Positions 23,401-33,900 of a DNA stretch of 64,000 nucleotides are shown piece after piece. The stretch comes from Mauremys mutica. Its lineage: Eukaryota; Chordata; Testudines; Geoemydidae. The stretch covers positions 60,531,321-60,595,320 of the forward strand of contig NC_059075.1 of NCBI RefSeq assembly GCF_020497125.1, written 5' to 3'. The position numbers were made by a program, and so were the translations under genes. The notes under the pieces are model-generated. The model made no database searches, was not told where the DNA came from, and saw only the letters and a program-made list of their open reading frames with translations. Within the stretch, counting starts at the first letter, position 1, and every line of letters starts with the position of its first letter.

Positions 23401-26400
23401 GATCCAAAGATCCCTTTATGTCCAGTTTCTTTCCTCAAAAGAACAGGGTCATCAGCATGACTCTCAGTTAATAGACTTTATCCGTAAAGGGGCTGCTTTG
23501 CAAAGCTTTCCAGTTAATTTGACCTGCTCTTTGCAGATGGAGAAACTGAGGCACATAGGGTTACATGTCAGGTATTTTTAATGTATTTAGGTGCCTAACT
23601 CCCACTGAAATCATTGGGATTTAGGGTCAGATTTTTAAAGGTGTTTAGGCACCTAAGTGACTTACCAAAGGCCACCTAGCAAACTAGCAGCAGAATTCGG
23701 ATTAGAACTTGGGAACTCTGCTTAGCTGTTAGCCCTGTATAAAGTTTGCACTGCCTCTTAGTTTCCTGTTTAAAACAAACAACAACAAAAACAATATTTA
23801 TATGAGAGAGGCAAGGTAGCAATGTAATACCTTTTATTGGTGGAAAGGGCCCACGACAGAGAAGAGCTCTGTGAAGCTCAAAAGCTTGTCCCTTCCACCC
23901 ACAGAAGTTGGTCCAATAAAAGATATGACCTCACTCACTTTGTCTCTCTAATATCCTGGGACCAACATGGTTACAGCTACACTGCAAATAATATTTATAT
24001 TGCATTTTTCATCTGTCAGTCTCAAAGATCAGCAAGGCTATGTCTACACTGCAATAAAACACCTGCAGCTGGCCCATGTCAGCTGACTCAGGCTGCTGGG
24101 CTAGAAAACTGCAGTGAAGAAATTTGGGCTTGGGCTGGAGCCTGGGCTCTGGGACCCCACAATGGGGGAGGGTTTCAGAGTTTGGCTCTACCTCAAGCCT
24201 AAATCTCTAAACTGCAGTTTTACAACTCTGCTGCCTGTGCCTTGCAATCCCGAGTCAGCTGACACAGGTCAGCCGTAGGTATTTTACTGCAGTGTAGACA
24301 TAGCCATAGTGTCTCTTTCCCCAGGATGTTAGTAGTAGAAATTGAGGCACAGAGGAGCGAAGTGACTTACCCAGGATGCTGCTGCAGCTAGTCACCGTAT
24401 ACAGTACTATTATATCTCATTGCCAGGAAGCATTTCTTGATGCTAAGCTTACGTCTTTCCTTTTTCTGTAGGGATGTTCCCATTTTACCACCCTAATGTC
24501 CTTGCTGTTTACAGTCTCCAAATATCTTTAAAAAGCAACAGAGTGTCCTGTGGCAATTTATAGACTAACAGACGTATTGGAGCATAAGCTTTCGTGGGTG
24601 AATACCCACTTTGTCAGACACACATCGCTTATCATGGTGCACACCTTCCTTCTCCTAGCTCAACCAAGCTAGACAGAGTTCGCTTTTTAATCTTTCCTCA
24701 TGATTCAATCCCTTAGCCAGCCCCCTAATCATTTTGTTGCTGTTATCTGAACTCCTGCCAGTCATTAATATTTCTGGTACTCAGGTGCCCAGAACTGAAC
24801 ACAATAATCCAGGTGCAGTTTCACCAGAGCTGCATCAAGAATGACTCACTTCCTGGCTTCCTTTGGTTCCTGGCCTCTTTTGCTGCTAGAGTCCACTGCA
24901 AGCTGACATCATTTAGCCACTCTCTGCATTGCTGTTGTCCAGGTGTCCCTTTTGAGTGCCTGAACCAGTGACCATGGAAATCAATAGGAGCCTTTCCATT
25001 GACTTCAGTGGGCAGTGAATTTCCAATTACCCCCCCCCCCCCAACATATTAGTTTGTATTTTTCCAACTGGAATTTTTAATGCTGTTTTCTGTCCGTAGT
25101 TCTAGTTCCTCTAGATCCCTGCCTATTATTTTGCTGCTTGCATTGGTTTTGACACCACCTTCCACTTTAGTGTAACTTGTGTTTGACATGTTGTTTGCAT
25201 CCAAAATCCATTCTTACTTGATCTGCTTATTTCTCTTTGAAAAAAATAATTAAAACAGTGGAGGAGTAGCTATTAGATCTCTCTGCTGACTGGAGTCCAC
25301 CTCCATCTTTGAGTGGTGGAGGAGAAAAAAACCCCACAGCATTAATTACACAGAAGGAACCCTACTCATTTCCCCCTGTATCCTGAAACTTTAGTTATCA
25401 GAGCTTTGCAAAACTCCTTGCTCACTCATCACCCTGGCAAATGGAGGCCTAAGTTATCTACCCCTACAGAACTTAAATTCTCAGTTGAGGAAGAAAAAGT
25501 TCTAGTCCTTGTGGTTGAAGAGAGCCTTCCAAACATAAATCAGTGCAGTGCTGTCTTCCTGCATTTGAAGACACAGTTCTAGTGCCTCTTCTGCCCCATA
25601 GTTTAGCTTAATTAGTGGCAACAGAGTGGAATTTACAAATCTCTAATCAGTTTCATGCTGTTATTCAAAACCACTAGGTGGCAATGACATTGTCAAGAAA
25701 TCCAGTTTTTTGTGCTGCTGCCACAGGGCTATGAACAGGGGCACACAGTCGAGTAATGCATGGGGAAGAGGACCCCTGAAAAAAGGAGGCTTACGGTAAA
25801 GCAGTGGATGTATCCCTACCTCACTGGTGCAATCACCACCAGGTTTTCTGTTTGTTTGTTTGTTTTTAAAGAAGGAATAACACCAGAAACTCCTAGGGGA
25901 AGAGCTTCAAATTTGTAAGACACCTCCTAGTCAGAACCAGTTGCAAAAGCAAATAATGACTAAGGTAAAGTATCTGATAGCAATCCCAGAATCTATTCCT
26001 GTCCCACAGTGGGGGGCTGGGCTTCCCACCAGAGAGTTGGCCCCAGGACCCATCTCCTGCCCCTCATATTTTGTATCTGCTTCAGGCTAGTAGGTGTTTT
26101 GTAAATAGTGCAAGCTAATTATCACCCCACCCATTTGTTAGGATGGCTTGGGTACAGGATAATCCTTGACGGCCACAGCGAAGAGCAGCAGCTTCCTGCT
26201 GCCTCCTCCCACTGCTGGGGTTGAGCAAGAGGAGACAGGGAGTGTGAAGAAAATAACCCCCTTGGAATGCAGCAGCTCACTCCCGCTGAGGACAGTTGCT
26301 GCATTCCAAGGGTATTAGCCCAGCAGAACCTGTTTAGAATGACATGAAACTTTTACTAGAGGAAGAGCAAAGCTTAACTCCCAGCAACTCAGGACTTTCT

Positions 26401-29400
26401 GTCTACCTCATTGTAAATGAAGCTTCACAATGGTTGGATTTCACTGTGTTCTGGGTCCACAGTAGTGATTCCATAATTAAGTTGTACAACCAGCATTTTA
26501 TTAAAAGCCCGCAACTCACTCACAAACCAATGCATGTAGGTCTGAGTTTGCAGAGAGCCTGAAATAAAAGCTCTGAGAGGTGAATTGTGCCTGAATTTGT
26601 GTTAACTCAGGTGCCTAATTATAACACTAAAATTAACTATTTCACTGCCTGTAAGAAAGAGGGATGATCACAGTGTACAGAGCTGCACAATCTACTGTGA
26701 GTGGCATTTCATTTTAGAACCACCACCTTTTCCCACCCTCAGTCTGACCTGTGGAGTGGAGCCGAGGAGATCTGAGCCCCAGTAAGGGGAGAGCCAATAC
26801 TGCACTGCCAGCAGGGCATCTAAGCCACTTTCCCAGCCAGTGGGGGGTCTGGTCATCTTTGGTGGTAGGTGTAGGGCCAGCTTTCCTTCTTGTGACTGCT
26901 GTGCTGCTGGAGGCAGTCTGCAGACACAAGCAGATGTGTCTGCATTAGTTACAGGTGGGTTACATGTCCAGGCTTTTCTTGTAACTATGAAGGATAGCAC
27001 TTTTTTTTTTTTAAATAAATAAATGAGAGCTTAGATTCTGCCTTTACCACAGCGGTGGGAGGCTGAGTCCAAACCCTGTGTCTATTGTGCCTATTTTTTA
27101 ATCTAGCCCTGCTCCAAATCCCAAACCGGAGGAGCCCAACCGAGCACATGTGATCCTATTTTGAACATCTGCACAGGCACCTGTGAGTTTCATTTTGGTG
27201 TCCCCAGCAGGCTGAGCTTGGAAGAGCACCACAACTAATTTTTTCCAGCTCAAGCCTTCAGATCATTTAGGTTAGAATTTCCCAGTTTGGCACATTCATG
27301 CCATATTGCAGTGCCTGTCACTAGTTGGAAGGCTCGGTGGTTAATGTGAATTCTTCAGGATGCATCAGAGGTTACCAGAACTTGGTAAGCTCAGGGTTTA
27401 AGCTCTTCATGATGTCTGCTGAAGTTATATTTCTCTCTGCTGGCTTTTAACTGGAAGGGAGGAATTTGTAAATTCTGACAGCCAGTCTACACTGTTTCAG
27501 ACAGGTTACAAACACTGATGACTAAATCCTTAAGTCATATACAACATTTCTCTTGTCTGAACAACTAGGGGTCTTGTGACTAAGGCACAGGACAAGGAAT
27601 CCAACTGGGGTTCTCATCCTGGCTCACCACCAACTTGCTCAAGTACAAAACTTCCCTGCCTCAGTTCCTTCACTTGTGTAATGGGAATAATATTTACTTA
27701 CCTCAACATGTGAGCCTAAATTGACACTTGAAAAAGCATGTTGAAAGCCTCTTCTGGGAAGTATTAAGTTCAAAAGCAGTTGTAATACATATCTTTACAC
27801 TACACCTATAATTATAACAAAGTGTAGTGTGTCAGAAGAAATAAACAGAAGTCTTCAGCAAGCTCTCACATCTCACCATTATTATACTTTAAAAATACCC
27901 TCCCCCCCACTCCAGTAATATTTTACAGCCTCAACTTTAGCAACTTTGGGGATTTCTTTGGGGGTTTTTTAGTGTCTAGAAATCAGGAAACTTATGATTA
28001 AGATTCCACAAACAGCTTTAACTCTGACCCCATAGCTCCAATCATTATCAGCATATTGGTTGGTAAGGTCATATTCTGGCAGATAACTAGGTAGCTTTTC
28101 CAATCAGTGTATGTATGTATCACACCCAAAAAACTATAGTAAAAGAACATTATTAAGGGTGCAAAGTCACGTACTTATGTTAGGAAATGCCAGAATTATG
28201 GTTGTCTGTCCAACCTTTATTAAGCCCCTTGTGCATATACATTATTATACAGTCTAATCACAGTATCATACTCTTCCCCTCTCCCCAAGAATACCTACCT
28301 CATTCAGTGCAGAGTTTGGATGAACAAGCCAGTCTCCACTGGGCCCTTGTCCAGTCTGTCTCCCCACACACCCCTTCTCATTCCCAGTCTCCACCCCACA
28401 GGCTCCTTATCCCAACCTACTCCTGTCGCCGCCCACCCCATTCTGGTCCTTGTCCCCTCTGCATTCGAGAGCAGTCTCCTTGCTTCTGTTACCCTGACCA
28501 ACCTAAAGAATCAATTGCAAGGATAGTCCTGCTCTGCTCTGGGTTGGCGCATGCTCAGTGCAGACAATCTTCAGAGAATTTAGCTGCAAAACTCTAGTAT
28601 GTCTACTGGGCCAGTGTGAACTCAGATTTTTCATAGGCTCATAACTTGGGCCAAAGTTGGGAATCTTCATGAGAACAGAAAAAGGCTCCCCTCTGACAAA
28701 TTTCAAGCCCTGGTTGCAAACCATGGGGTCACCAGAGCTTCTCACATAAACTAAGATTTTTTTTTAACATGAGCAAACAGTGTATATTTCTCATGTCCTT
28801 CTTAGCAATGTCTGAATACTTTTTGCTAAAACTTGCCAACGCAATTCAGCCGGAGGCAGACACCCAGCATAGAAAGCTTCAGCCTGAATGGTCAAAGTTA
28901 TGAGCAACTGAAAACAGGCTCTTAGAATGGGAAAGGGCAGGCAACCTTAACTACCAGTTCTGCCTAGAATGTATTCACCTTCAAACAGGACTCTTCCGTC
29001 CTTTTGGCGGTGTGGCTATGAGTGTTTCTGCACTCTGGCTGCCTAAGAAACTCAATTTTGGAGCCTTCAACCAATACCTACTTCAGTCCCTTGCAGCAGA
29101 CCTTCAAAGAGACATAAAATGCTGCTTCCTCTTTCAGATCAGTAAAGGGATTCTCCTCATTTTGATGAGGCCCCAACGGTGCACAAGTGGGAGTTGGTTC
29201 AACAGCTCAGTCTTCTAAAAGGCTGAGGCACCCAATCAGACTGTGGTTTTGAACAATTACACTCCAATTTTAGGTGGCTCTTTAATTCTGGGCAAATTTG
29301 CTTCACAGAGTTTGAAAATTGTGGTTAGTCTCAGTGTAGTATAACAGGACATTGCACATTTGGTGGGCTCTATCCCAGAGTGGCGACAGCAGTGTCTTGC

Positions 29401-29639
29401 ATAGGATTAACTTGATTTTGCTGGAGACACAAGGTCTCTTTAGCAAGGGAAGCTGTGCCTCTTCCATCCATTGTGACCTTCCCATCTTGTTTCCTTTCTT
29501 GTTTTTTGGCTGCAGCTGGGAGTACTACGTGAATGATGCACCCCGTATCGTGTTGGACAAGCTGGAGAAATATGGCTACCGAGTGGTCAGCATGACAGGG
29601 GTGGGCCAGACCCTGGTTTGGTGTCTCCACAAGGAGTAG
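10954..29639 (+). CDS. GCHFR: GTP cyclohydrolase I feedback regulator (GFRP), 3 coding exons
   Basis: Coding exons 10954-10989, 22847-22941 and 29516-29639 join to 255 nt, 84 residues plus TAG, the length of the mammalian protein. The product begins MPYVLISTQIRM and ends GVGQTLVWCLHKE, near-identical to GFRP as I remember it. Family knowledge: GFRP forms pentamers that bind GTP cyclohydrolase I. They mediate feedback inhibition by tetrahydrobiopterin and stimulation by phenylalanine, so the protein controls supply of the cofactor for aromatic amino-acid hydroxylases and nitric oxide synthase. All four splice borders are GT-AG and the phases agree (0 after exon 1, 2 after exon 2). The start is the first ATG of the conserved N-terminus, inside a CpG-rich region. 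Intron 1 (11.9 kb) carries a minisatellite and a Harbinger transposon; intron 2 is 6.6 kb. The gene converges with DNAJC17. No breaks are seen in the coding sequence. Confidence 0.97.
11505..11955 (+). repeat. Diverged minisatellite in GCHFR intron 1
   Basis: Five units of 80-100 bp start near 11511, 11594, 11694, 11774 and 11866 with aaacagctggatgacatctg-like words. Each is followed by a gtacagtactgttgtccagc-like word. Confidence 0.75.
12349..12643. mobile_element. Harbinger-type MITE with three internal palindromes
   Basis: Ends GGCCTGGTCTACACTA and complement GGCTACGTCTACACTA, with a 3-bp TGA duplication (12346-12348, 12644-12646), as for PIF/Harbinger. Inside are three hairpins: 12372-12441 (ATCGATATAAGATAC arms), 12498-12520 (GCCACCGCCG arms) and 12551-12592 (GATCGATATATCGC arms). 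Confidence 0.8.
12650..14207. other. GCHFR intron 1 sequence, nothing recognised
   Basis: No conserved frame, RNA gene or clear mobile element is visible. The frames of about 90-100 codons near 13528 and 13838 resemble nothing I know. Confidence 0.45.
14208..14399. mobile_element. Tigger/pogo-type MITE
   Basis: Inverted ends CACCTCACCTCGATATAA and TTATATCGAGGTAGAGGTG sit between TA dinucleotides. Further inverted words (CGATATAATGCG, TATAACGC) repeat inside. Confidence 0.75.
14916..15178. mobile_element. GTCTACAC-terminal MITE
   Basis: Starts GGCCAGGTCTACACTTAAAA and ends TAGTGTAGACTAGACC, the same terminal family as the Harbinger elements here. Flanks TAA and TGA match only 2 of 3. Inner words ctagtgtagatgcagttata and ctgcatctacgctagg are also inverted. 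Confidence 0.65.
15240..15743. mobile_element. Element with about 100-bp terminal inverted repeats
   Basis: The left end CAGAGCCGTCCCATACATAG and the complement of the right end CAGAGCCCTCCTGTCCATAG stay alignable for about 100 bases, including a shared GCGCTTTGGGG. The interior is G-rich. No target duplication is seen next to it. Confidence 0.65.
16401..17317. mobile_element. AT-rich DNA element with GGGTGGAnT ends
   Basis: Left CCAAGGTGGATACAAA and complement of the right CAGGGTGGACTGATTTAAAT are related inverted ends. The right side has repeated GATTTAAATC words. It is itself interrupted by a CR1 3' end at 17047-17165. Confidence 0.5.
17047..17165 (+). mobile_element. CR1 LINE 3' end
   Basis: 'ggactggacaagatgacctc', 'gaggttccttccagtcctat' and a GATTTTATG tail match the end of CR1 elements. 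Confidence 0.7.
18311..18531. mobile_element. GTCTACAC-type MITE adjoining the Harbinger element
   Basis: Internal inverted words ggtgtagatgtttgggct and agcccaaacatctacact, and an end ttaattgcagtgtaggcata, fit the same family as 24036-24305. Confidence 0.5.
18880..20140 (+). pseudogene. Harbinger transposase (DDE, HARBI1-like), broken
   Basis: The longest intact piece (19320-19631) has RAVDGAHFPILAP, the first catalytic Asp. GDPAYVWLMK near 19800 gives the second, and CRMTVE near 19885, followed by a stop, gives the Glu. Stop codons interrupt the frame after MVMQV (19628-19630), in the next block near 19671, and after the Glu, so no full-length product is possible. The family cuts and pastes its element with 3-bp target duplications. 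Confidence 0.8.
20702..22113 (-). pseudogene. Harbinger Myb/SANT-like DNA-binding gene, broken
   Basis: The 21631-22113 piece reads RNVDIYEQIAREMQKGTAG and, after a frame change, SSGEPQTCCFYKG, matching the Myb_DNA-bind_4-type helper protein. A Gln-rich helical tail (QQQAQMLQTLVDLQ) is at 20702-20893. Frames are disrupted between them. In the active element this protein recruits the transposase to DNA. Confidence 0.7.
22847..22941 (+). CDS. GCHFR: GCHFR coding exon 2
   Basis: Acceptor ttctgcag|GAAGTTGG and donor CATTT|gtaagt. Encodes EVGPTMVGDEHSDQHL through VLGNH plus two bases of a Phe codon. The exon lies 350 bp after the end of a Harbinger element in intron 1. Confidence 0.96.
23069..23296 (-). 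mobile_element. Penelope-like tail, second subfamily
   Basis: Contains, on minus, AGCTCGAAAACTTGTCTCTA and a TCCAATAAAA block. The same words recur at 23804-23989. Confidence 0.6.
23525..23745 (+). repeat. MIR SINE interrupted by a small palindromic element
   Basis: 'gcagatggagaaactgaggc' continues after the insert with 'gtgacttaccaaaggccacc'. The insert has inverted ends (tttaggtgcctaac, gtttaggcacctaa). Confidence 0.6.
23804..23989 (+). mobile_element. Fold-back Penelope-like tail, copy C
   Basis: A left minus-oriented piece (gaggcaaggtagcaatgtaa, ccttttattggtgg) is inverted relative to the right piece (ccaataaaagatatgacctc to tttgtctctc). An 11-bp duplication aatatttatat flanks it (23793-23803, 23990-24000). 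The core reads AGAGCTCTGTGAAGCTC then AAAA. Confidence 0.7.
24036..24305. mobile_element. GTCTACAC-terminal MITE
   Basis: Ends GGCTATGTCTACACTGCA and TGCAGTGTAGACATAGCC are perfect inverted repeats of 18 bp. Inner words ccatgtcagctgactcaggc and gagtcagctgacacagg are also inverted. Confidence 0.75.
24335..24400 (+). repeat. MIR SINE fragment
   Basis: 'gaaattgaggcacagagg' and 'gaagtgacttacccagga' are the MIR core. Confidence 0.55.
24536..24618 (-). mobile_element. Penelope-like tail, unfolded copy
   Basis: Minus strand carries CTGACAAAGTGGGTATTCAC, CCACGAAAGCTTATGCTCC and the GTCTGTTAGTC block. It interrupts a LINE-like sequence. Confidence 0.65.
24640..25205 (-). mobile_element. LINE-like (CR1-type) fragment
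   Basis: 'cagccccctaatcattttgt' and 'ggtgcccagaactgaacaca' are words I associate with the 3' part of CR1-class LINEs read in reverse. No intact reverse-transcriptase frame. Confidence 0.45.
25206..27574. other. GCHFR intron 2, nothing recognised
   Basis: No conserved exon, RNA gene or clear mobile element. A short inverted pair (ttggaatgcagcag / gctgcattccaa, 26262-26309) is present. Confidence 0.45.
27575..27715 (-). repeat. MIR SINE
   Basis: 'actaaggcacaggacaagga', 'cctcagttccttcacttgtg' and 'taatgggaataatatttact' are MIR on the minus strand. Confidence 0.65.
27716..29515. other. End of GCHFR intron 2, nothing recognised
   Basis: Mostly unique-looking sequence. The 136-codon frame at 28187 resembles no protein I know. 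Confidence 0.45.
29516..29639 (+). CDS. GCHFR: GCHFR coding exon 3 (terminal)
   Basis: Acceptor ggctgcag|CTGGGAG completes the split Phe codon. Reads WEYYVNDAPRIVLDKLEKYG to the stop at 29637-29639. Confidence 0.96.
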
Positions 29640-30422
29640 CATGGAAGACTGCAGTGTTCCACCTGAACAAGACATTGCTGTGGATCATCTAGCACAGGAC
29701 TGGCATTGAGCTTTCCCATTAATTAATCCATTTTTGTCCCAGTTTCCAGGCACACTCAAGGGAAGTGCTGTATAGTCAAAAGTTCACATAATGGAAAACT
29801 ACCATCAATGCCATTAGATGAGCTCTAAGGGGAGGCAGAGGTGCCCACTCAATTCTAAGGGTAAATCAAGCATGAATCCTTTGGAGATTGGATGGCTCCT
29901 CTTAAGTATTTGTCTGAATGGCAGTCTGGGAAATGCCAGAACTTTAAGTGTTAATCTTGCCCATTCAGTAAGTGAGTGAAGTCAAGCACTAGCCTGGTTT
30001 TGCCCCTGGAGAAGTTAATCACTGATCTTCTTGCTCATGAGGCCACCATTTAAATGCAGCCCCTGCTCAGTCCTCAGAGTAGGTCAAGTATAGACTACTT
30101 GTTGCAATCTCCCTTGAAAGGTAAGAATAGGCTGCCAGACACTGACCCGGTCCTTGCTATTTGAACAAGCTCCCCTTAGCATTGAGAACAGTTTGAACAT
30201 TGACTCTCAAGTGGGATTACGGTTGGCATGAGCAGACATTGTCCTGGTCAGCCCTGAGACTGCCATTCCAGTGTATAACATGGTCTTTGAAATATCTTTA
30301 GAGAATTACATGACTGGAGAAAGGTCCTGTGAATATTTCAGGTATTGGCTGTGTAATCTCACCAACTGCATATAATTCCTGGATTGATTTGTACTGATCA
30401 GTTCCTACTGTAGCTGATAAGT

Positions 30423-30428
30423 AATAAA
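30423..30428 (+). terminator. GCHFR: GCHFR polyadenylation signal
   Basis: AATAAA about 785 bases after the stop codon. It implies a 3' UTR of roughly 29640-30445. No earlier canonical signal was seen in the UTR. Confidence 0.7.
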
Positions 30429-30773
30429 GAATTAATATAAAAAGAGACTGTGTGATTTCTGTCCATGGGCTACTTTCAGCAGCAGTCAGATGTTTTGACT
30501 GGAGAAGCTATATGAAAAACTTCTGCTCCTGTGTAAAAAATTCAAGACCTAATCCTGACAGATGTTGAGCAGCTACCACTCTTAAATCTGTGGGAGCTGC
30601 ATTTTGTTAGCACCTCTCAGAAAAAGGTCCTCAGTTACAGGGAAGCTACTGTTTTAAAGTCTAGATTAGGTGACAGCCATCTCTCCCTTCCATCAAAAGA
30701 CTGTGTGGATGCTGAGTGTTAGCTCTGTCCACTTTCCAAGAAAATATTCCCGCAAGGTTTTTAAAAAAGGAGG

Positions 30774-30779
30774 TTTATT
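30774..30779 (-). terminator. DNAJC17: DNAJC17 polyadenylation signal
   Basis: AATAAA on the minus strand 65 bases past the stop codon, giving a very short 3' UTR. It faces the GCHFR signal about 345 bp away. Confidence 0.65.
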
Positions 30780-30843
30780 GACTTAATTTAAGAAAACAAG
30801 GTTTTAGCTGAAAGATAGGGGAGAGAATACGTATTCCACCATG

Positions 30844-30966
30844 CTATGTATGTGACTCTTCCTCATCTTCCCGTTTGAGCTGCTCAATCAGCTGCTGTCG
30901 CTCAGCCGCTTGGCGCATCCGCATCATAACCAAACTTTCATAATCCCGCTCCGAGACCACAGAATC
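30844..30966 (-). CDS. DNAJC17: DNAJC17 coding exon 11 (terminal)
   Basis: Acceptor cctag|GATTCT. Reads [20 protein letters not shown] then [20 protein letters not shown] and TAG. The C-terminal helix matches the human tail closely up to QQLI. Confidence 0.95.
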   Translation of the reverse strand, partial: DSVVSERDYESLVMMRMRQAAERQQLIEQLKREDEEESHT

Positions 30967-33900
30967 CTAGGGAACAAATGACAGAACTGGACTTGTAAAG
31001 AACAGCCTACACCACAGTTTCCAAACTCCCAGAAATCTCCACTTGTCATGAACTGTACAAAAACACCACAGTGGCAGAAAGGATGGGTGCTGCACCTGGC
31101 ATATCAGCAGGTTAGAGATACCCAGCTGGTCAGGTTAGCAATGACATTTGTTACTATGTGATGGCTGTTCGGCCTACATAAAGTAGCCAACAGACAAGTG
31201 TCTGTATCAGAATGAACACCCTCATGGGCCGTCTCAGCAGAGAGGACAGAGACAGAATGGGATCAGAAGACTGACTTACCCTCTGCTCCTCCAGCTGGTC
31301 CCAAAAGGCTATGTGAAGGGTTGGTGGGGTCACCCCTCGAAGCTTGCACTACCCTTTAAGAAGGGAATTCTCAAATACACTAAAACTCGGCAACTTCCAT
31401 TTCCACTAAAACTTATTTCCATAAGCAAACAGTAGAACTAAACAATGTGCTTTGCTTGAGTAAATATAACCTTGTTCTCAGATTGGCAGATTATTCTAGG
31501 TTATTACAGAGGCACTGTCAACTTCATCTAATCAGTGTTTACACTGGCCACTCAGTCCCCTTGTGTCAGTTTCTGTGATTTTACAGTCCCTTTTTGTGTG
31601 TTGCTCTCTCTCTGTGTATGATCCATATGAACAACCGGGGAAAGTGACCATCCACAACGTATTGTCAAATGCACAAAATAATCAAATAAAAGTTTTTCTG
31701 AGTGTTCAGTTTTAGAAATTCCAGTGTTTTAATGAGGCTAGAGAAAAATAATTCAGCAATAACTAATGTAAATTACTGGTGTTTTCTGGTATTTGTTGTT
31801 TTCTGTTCTTCATGCAAGTTTTTACCATTAAAGTTCATTTAATGTTCCTTCTCAAATCAACATCACAAGAGTGATCTGCAATAACTAAAGATGACCCTCC
31901 CTTGCTTTCTAAAACAGCCTTCCCTCAAGAATAAAAAACTACTGATGTTTCAAATAGCACAACAATATACACAAACTACATAAGCAATAAACTCAGATTA
32001 ACACCGCTGATAGCTCATCTCAATTGATTGGCCTTTTACAGTTCGTATGGCTACTTCCACCTTTTCATGTTCTCTGTATGTATAAATATCTTCTTGCTGT
32101 ATGTTCCAATCTGTGCATCCAATGAAGTGAGCTGTAGCCCACAAAAGCTTATGCTCAAATAAATTTGTTAGTCTCTAAGGTGCCACAAGTACTCCTGTTC
32201 TTTTTGTGGATATAGACTAACACGGCTGCTACTCTGAAACCTGTCACTCAGTACTGTTATATCTGATATCAGTTGTACTGTGTAATTAAAACACTACAAC
32301 AGTAAACAGTCAAATATATATATTGTCAGGTACAAAACCACACTTGCTGTAAAATTAAACCTCTCTAAAGTGTACTCAAGTGATTGTACAAAAATAGCAT
32401 CTTCTGACTCGGTATGTCTACACTACAAATTTAGGTCGAATTTAGAAATTGTTTTTATATAGTCAATTGTGTGCGTCTCCACACAAAATGCTCTAAGTGC
32501 ATTAAGTTGTCGGACTGCGTCCACAGTACCGAGGCTAGCGTTGACTTCCAGAGTGTTGCACTGTGGGTAGCTGTGAGTAGCTATCCTGCAATCTCCGCTG
32601 CCCATTGGGATTCTGGGTTGAGATCCCAATGCCTGATGGGGCAAAAACAGTGTTGTGAGTGGTTCTGGGTACATGTCATCAGGCCTCCCTCTCCCTCCCT
32701 CCCTGCCTGAAAGCAACGACACACAATCATTTCGCGCCTTTTTTCCTGGGTTACCTGAGCAGACACCATACCACAGCAAGCATGGAGCCTGCTCAGCTCA
32801 CCATCAGCGTACATCTCCTGGGTGCTGGCAGATGTGGGACTGCATTGCTACACAGCAGCAGCAGCTCATTGCCTTTTGGCAGCAGACGGTGCATTACAAT
32901 TGGTTGTCATCGTCGCCATATTCCTGGGTGCTCTTTTAGCCGACCTCGGTGAGATTGGTCGTGGTGCCTGGGCAGACATGGGAGTGACTCAGCCAGGTCA
33001 TTCCCATCTTCTGCCGAGCACCCAGGAGATGACGATGGCTAGCAATCCTACTGCACCATCTTCTGGCGAGCAGCCAGGAGATGATAGCTAGCAGTCGTAA
33101 TGCAGCATCTTCTGCCGAGCACCCAGGAGATGATGATGGCTTGCAGTCGTACTGCACCGTCTGCTGCCAGCCTAAGATGTAAAAGATAGATGGATCAAAA
33201 CAAGAAATTGACCCGATTTGTTTTGTGAAATCAACGGCCTGCTAAACCCAGGGTTTTGAGTTCAATCCTTGAGGGAGCCATTCTGTGTGACAGTTGTTTG
33301 TGTTTCTCCTTGATGCAAAGTCACCCCTTTTGTTGATTTTAATTCCCTGTAAGCCATGTCAGTCGCCCCTCCCTCCATCAGGCAGACAATTGTTTCACGC
33401 AAAACCAGGCGAGGAGGCGACGGCAGCGCGGTGACGAGAGAGACATGGTCATAGACTTCTCACAAAGTACGGACCGGGCAACGTGCACATCATGCTGATG
33501 AGTTCTGCATGAGCTCTGCAAACACGCTGGCCAAACAGGAAAGGAAATTCAAAGTTCATGGGCCTTTTCCTGTCTACCTGGCCAGTGCATCTGAGTTGAA
33601 AGCGCTGTCCAGAGCGGTCACAATGGAGCACTCTGGGATAGCTCCCGGAGGCCAATACCATCGAATTGCGTCCATGCTATCTCAAATTCAACCCGGGAAG
33701 GCCAATTTCAGCGCTAATCCCCTCGTCGGAGGTGGAGTAAAGAAATCGATTTAAAGAGCCCTTTAAGTCGAAAAAAAGGGCTTCGTCGTGTGGACGGGTC
33801 CAGGCTTAAATCGAGGTAACGCTGTTAAATTCGACCTAAAGTTGTAGTGTAGACCAGGCCTCAGATCTGCTCCCACCTATTTGGGAATCATTTGCTTTAT

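Noticed and set aside
31280..31350. Possible DNAJC17 exon on minus with a perfect AGG|gtaagt donor and a frame reading [13 protein letters not shown]
   Set aside because: The true exon 10 ([10 protein letters not shown]) at 42754-42882 joins exon 11 in phase. The candidate lacks a good acceptor, meets upstream stops and shows no family similarity.
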